DNA from: Bacteroidales bacterium | GTDB taxonomy: Bacteria; Bacteroidota; Bacteroidia; Bacteroidales; Muribaculaceae | Assembly: GCA_004552395.1 (NCBI GenBank) | Contig: SFOK01000106.1 | Coordinates: 1 to 6,238 of the forward strand | Length of the DNA: 6,238 nt | Direction of reading: 5' to 3' | Part shown: positions 5,971 through 6,238 of the stretch, one piece after another | How positions within the stretch are numbered: the first letter of the stretch is position 1 | How the letters are laid out: every line of letters starts with the position of its first letter | Made by a program: the position numbers and the translations under genes | Notes under the pieces: generated by a model | Database searches by the model: none | What the model was told of the DNA's origin: nothing | What the model saw: the letters and a program-made list of their open reading frames with translations, nothing else

Positions 5971-6238
5971 TGAAAGAAACCAATCTACCGGAAAATGCCT
6001 TTCGCCCCCTGCAGGAAGGAGAAACGTATGAGCCGCTGATGTCGGCCCATCGCACTTACCGCGAAGTGACCCCTTGGAGTATCTTCTGGGGCGTACTGAT
6101 GGCCATCATCTTCTCGGCCGCCACCGCCTATTTGGGTTTGAAAGTAGGACAGGTCTTCGAGGCCGCCATTCCCATCACCATCATTGCCATCGGACTGTCG
6201 GGCGCCACGCACCGCAAGGACCCCTTGGGCGAGAACGT
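5970..6238 (+). CDS. OPT family oligopeptide transporter, N-terminal part (partial)
   Basis: The frame is open from ATG at 5970 to the window end (89 codons plus 2 bases), so this is the start of a gene usually well over 600 codons long. After a hydrophilic lead of about 33 residues comes REVTPWSIFWGVLMAIIFSA, then ATAYLGLKVGQVFEAAIPI and TIIAIGLSGA. This is the start of the OPT domain (PF03169): the E-(V/L)-T-x-R/W start, then AYLGLKVG with a following small-residue/Ile/Pro stretch, covering the first transmembrane helices. OPT proteins are proton-coupled inner-membrane importers of oligopeptides or, in some groups, metal chelates; the substrate cannot be read from this part. The gene diverges from the CYTH gene and has its own likely promoter. 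Leucine TTG is used in 3 of 8 cases, more than in the ABC-F gene, but the sample is small. Confidence 0.88.
   Translation, partial: MKETNLPENAFRPLQEGETYEPLMSAHRTYREVTPWSIFWGVLMAIIFSAATAYLGLKVGQVFEAAIPITIIAIGLSGATHRKDPLGEN

Overview
The window looks like chromosomal DNA from a member of the Bacteroidales. The evidence is: a TonB C-terminal tail of the Bacteroidetes type, genes without clear Shine-Dalgarno sequences but with A-rich leaders, a textbook Bacteroidetes -7 promoter box (TAnnTTTG), and protein families written in their Bacteroidales forms. Coding DNA is fairly GC-rich while the gaps are AT-rich. This fits Muribaculaceae-like gut lineages, but I cannot fix the genus from sequence alone.

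Layout, left to right: (1) the last 31 codons of a TonB-type energy transducer (+). (2) A complete ABC-F ATPase with two nucleotide-binding domains and a C-terminal coiled coil (+). (3) A complete secreted M13 zinc metallopeptidase, PepO/neprilysin type (+). (4) Twelve bases later, a complete exported DUF3108 protein (+), probably in the same transcript. (5) A convergent gap with four tandem 17-18 bp repeats that run into the 3' end of the next gene. (6) A CYTH-domain triphosphatase-like protein (-) with an unusual low-complexity insertion. (7) A divergent 260 bp gap with a clear promoter box and a tiny leader ORF. (8) The first 89 codons of an OPT-family oligopeptide transporter (+), cut by the window end.

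Functionally this is mostly a housekeeping and envelope neighbourhood: translation-associated ATPase, periplasmic peptidase with an envelope companion, phosphohydrolase-like CYTH protein and peptide importer. M13 peptidase and OPT transporter could both serve peptide use, but they are separated by an opposite-strand gene and nothing shows joint control. I see no mobile element, CRISPR array, RNA gene or defence system. The most unusual structure is the tandem repeat that duplicates the end of the CYTH gene together with its stop codon, giving a run of in-frame TGA codons.
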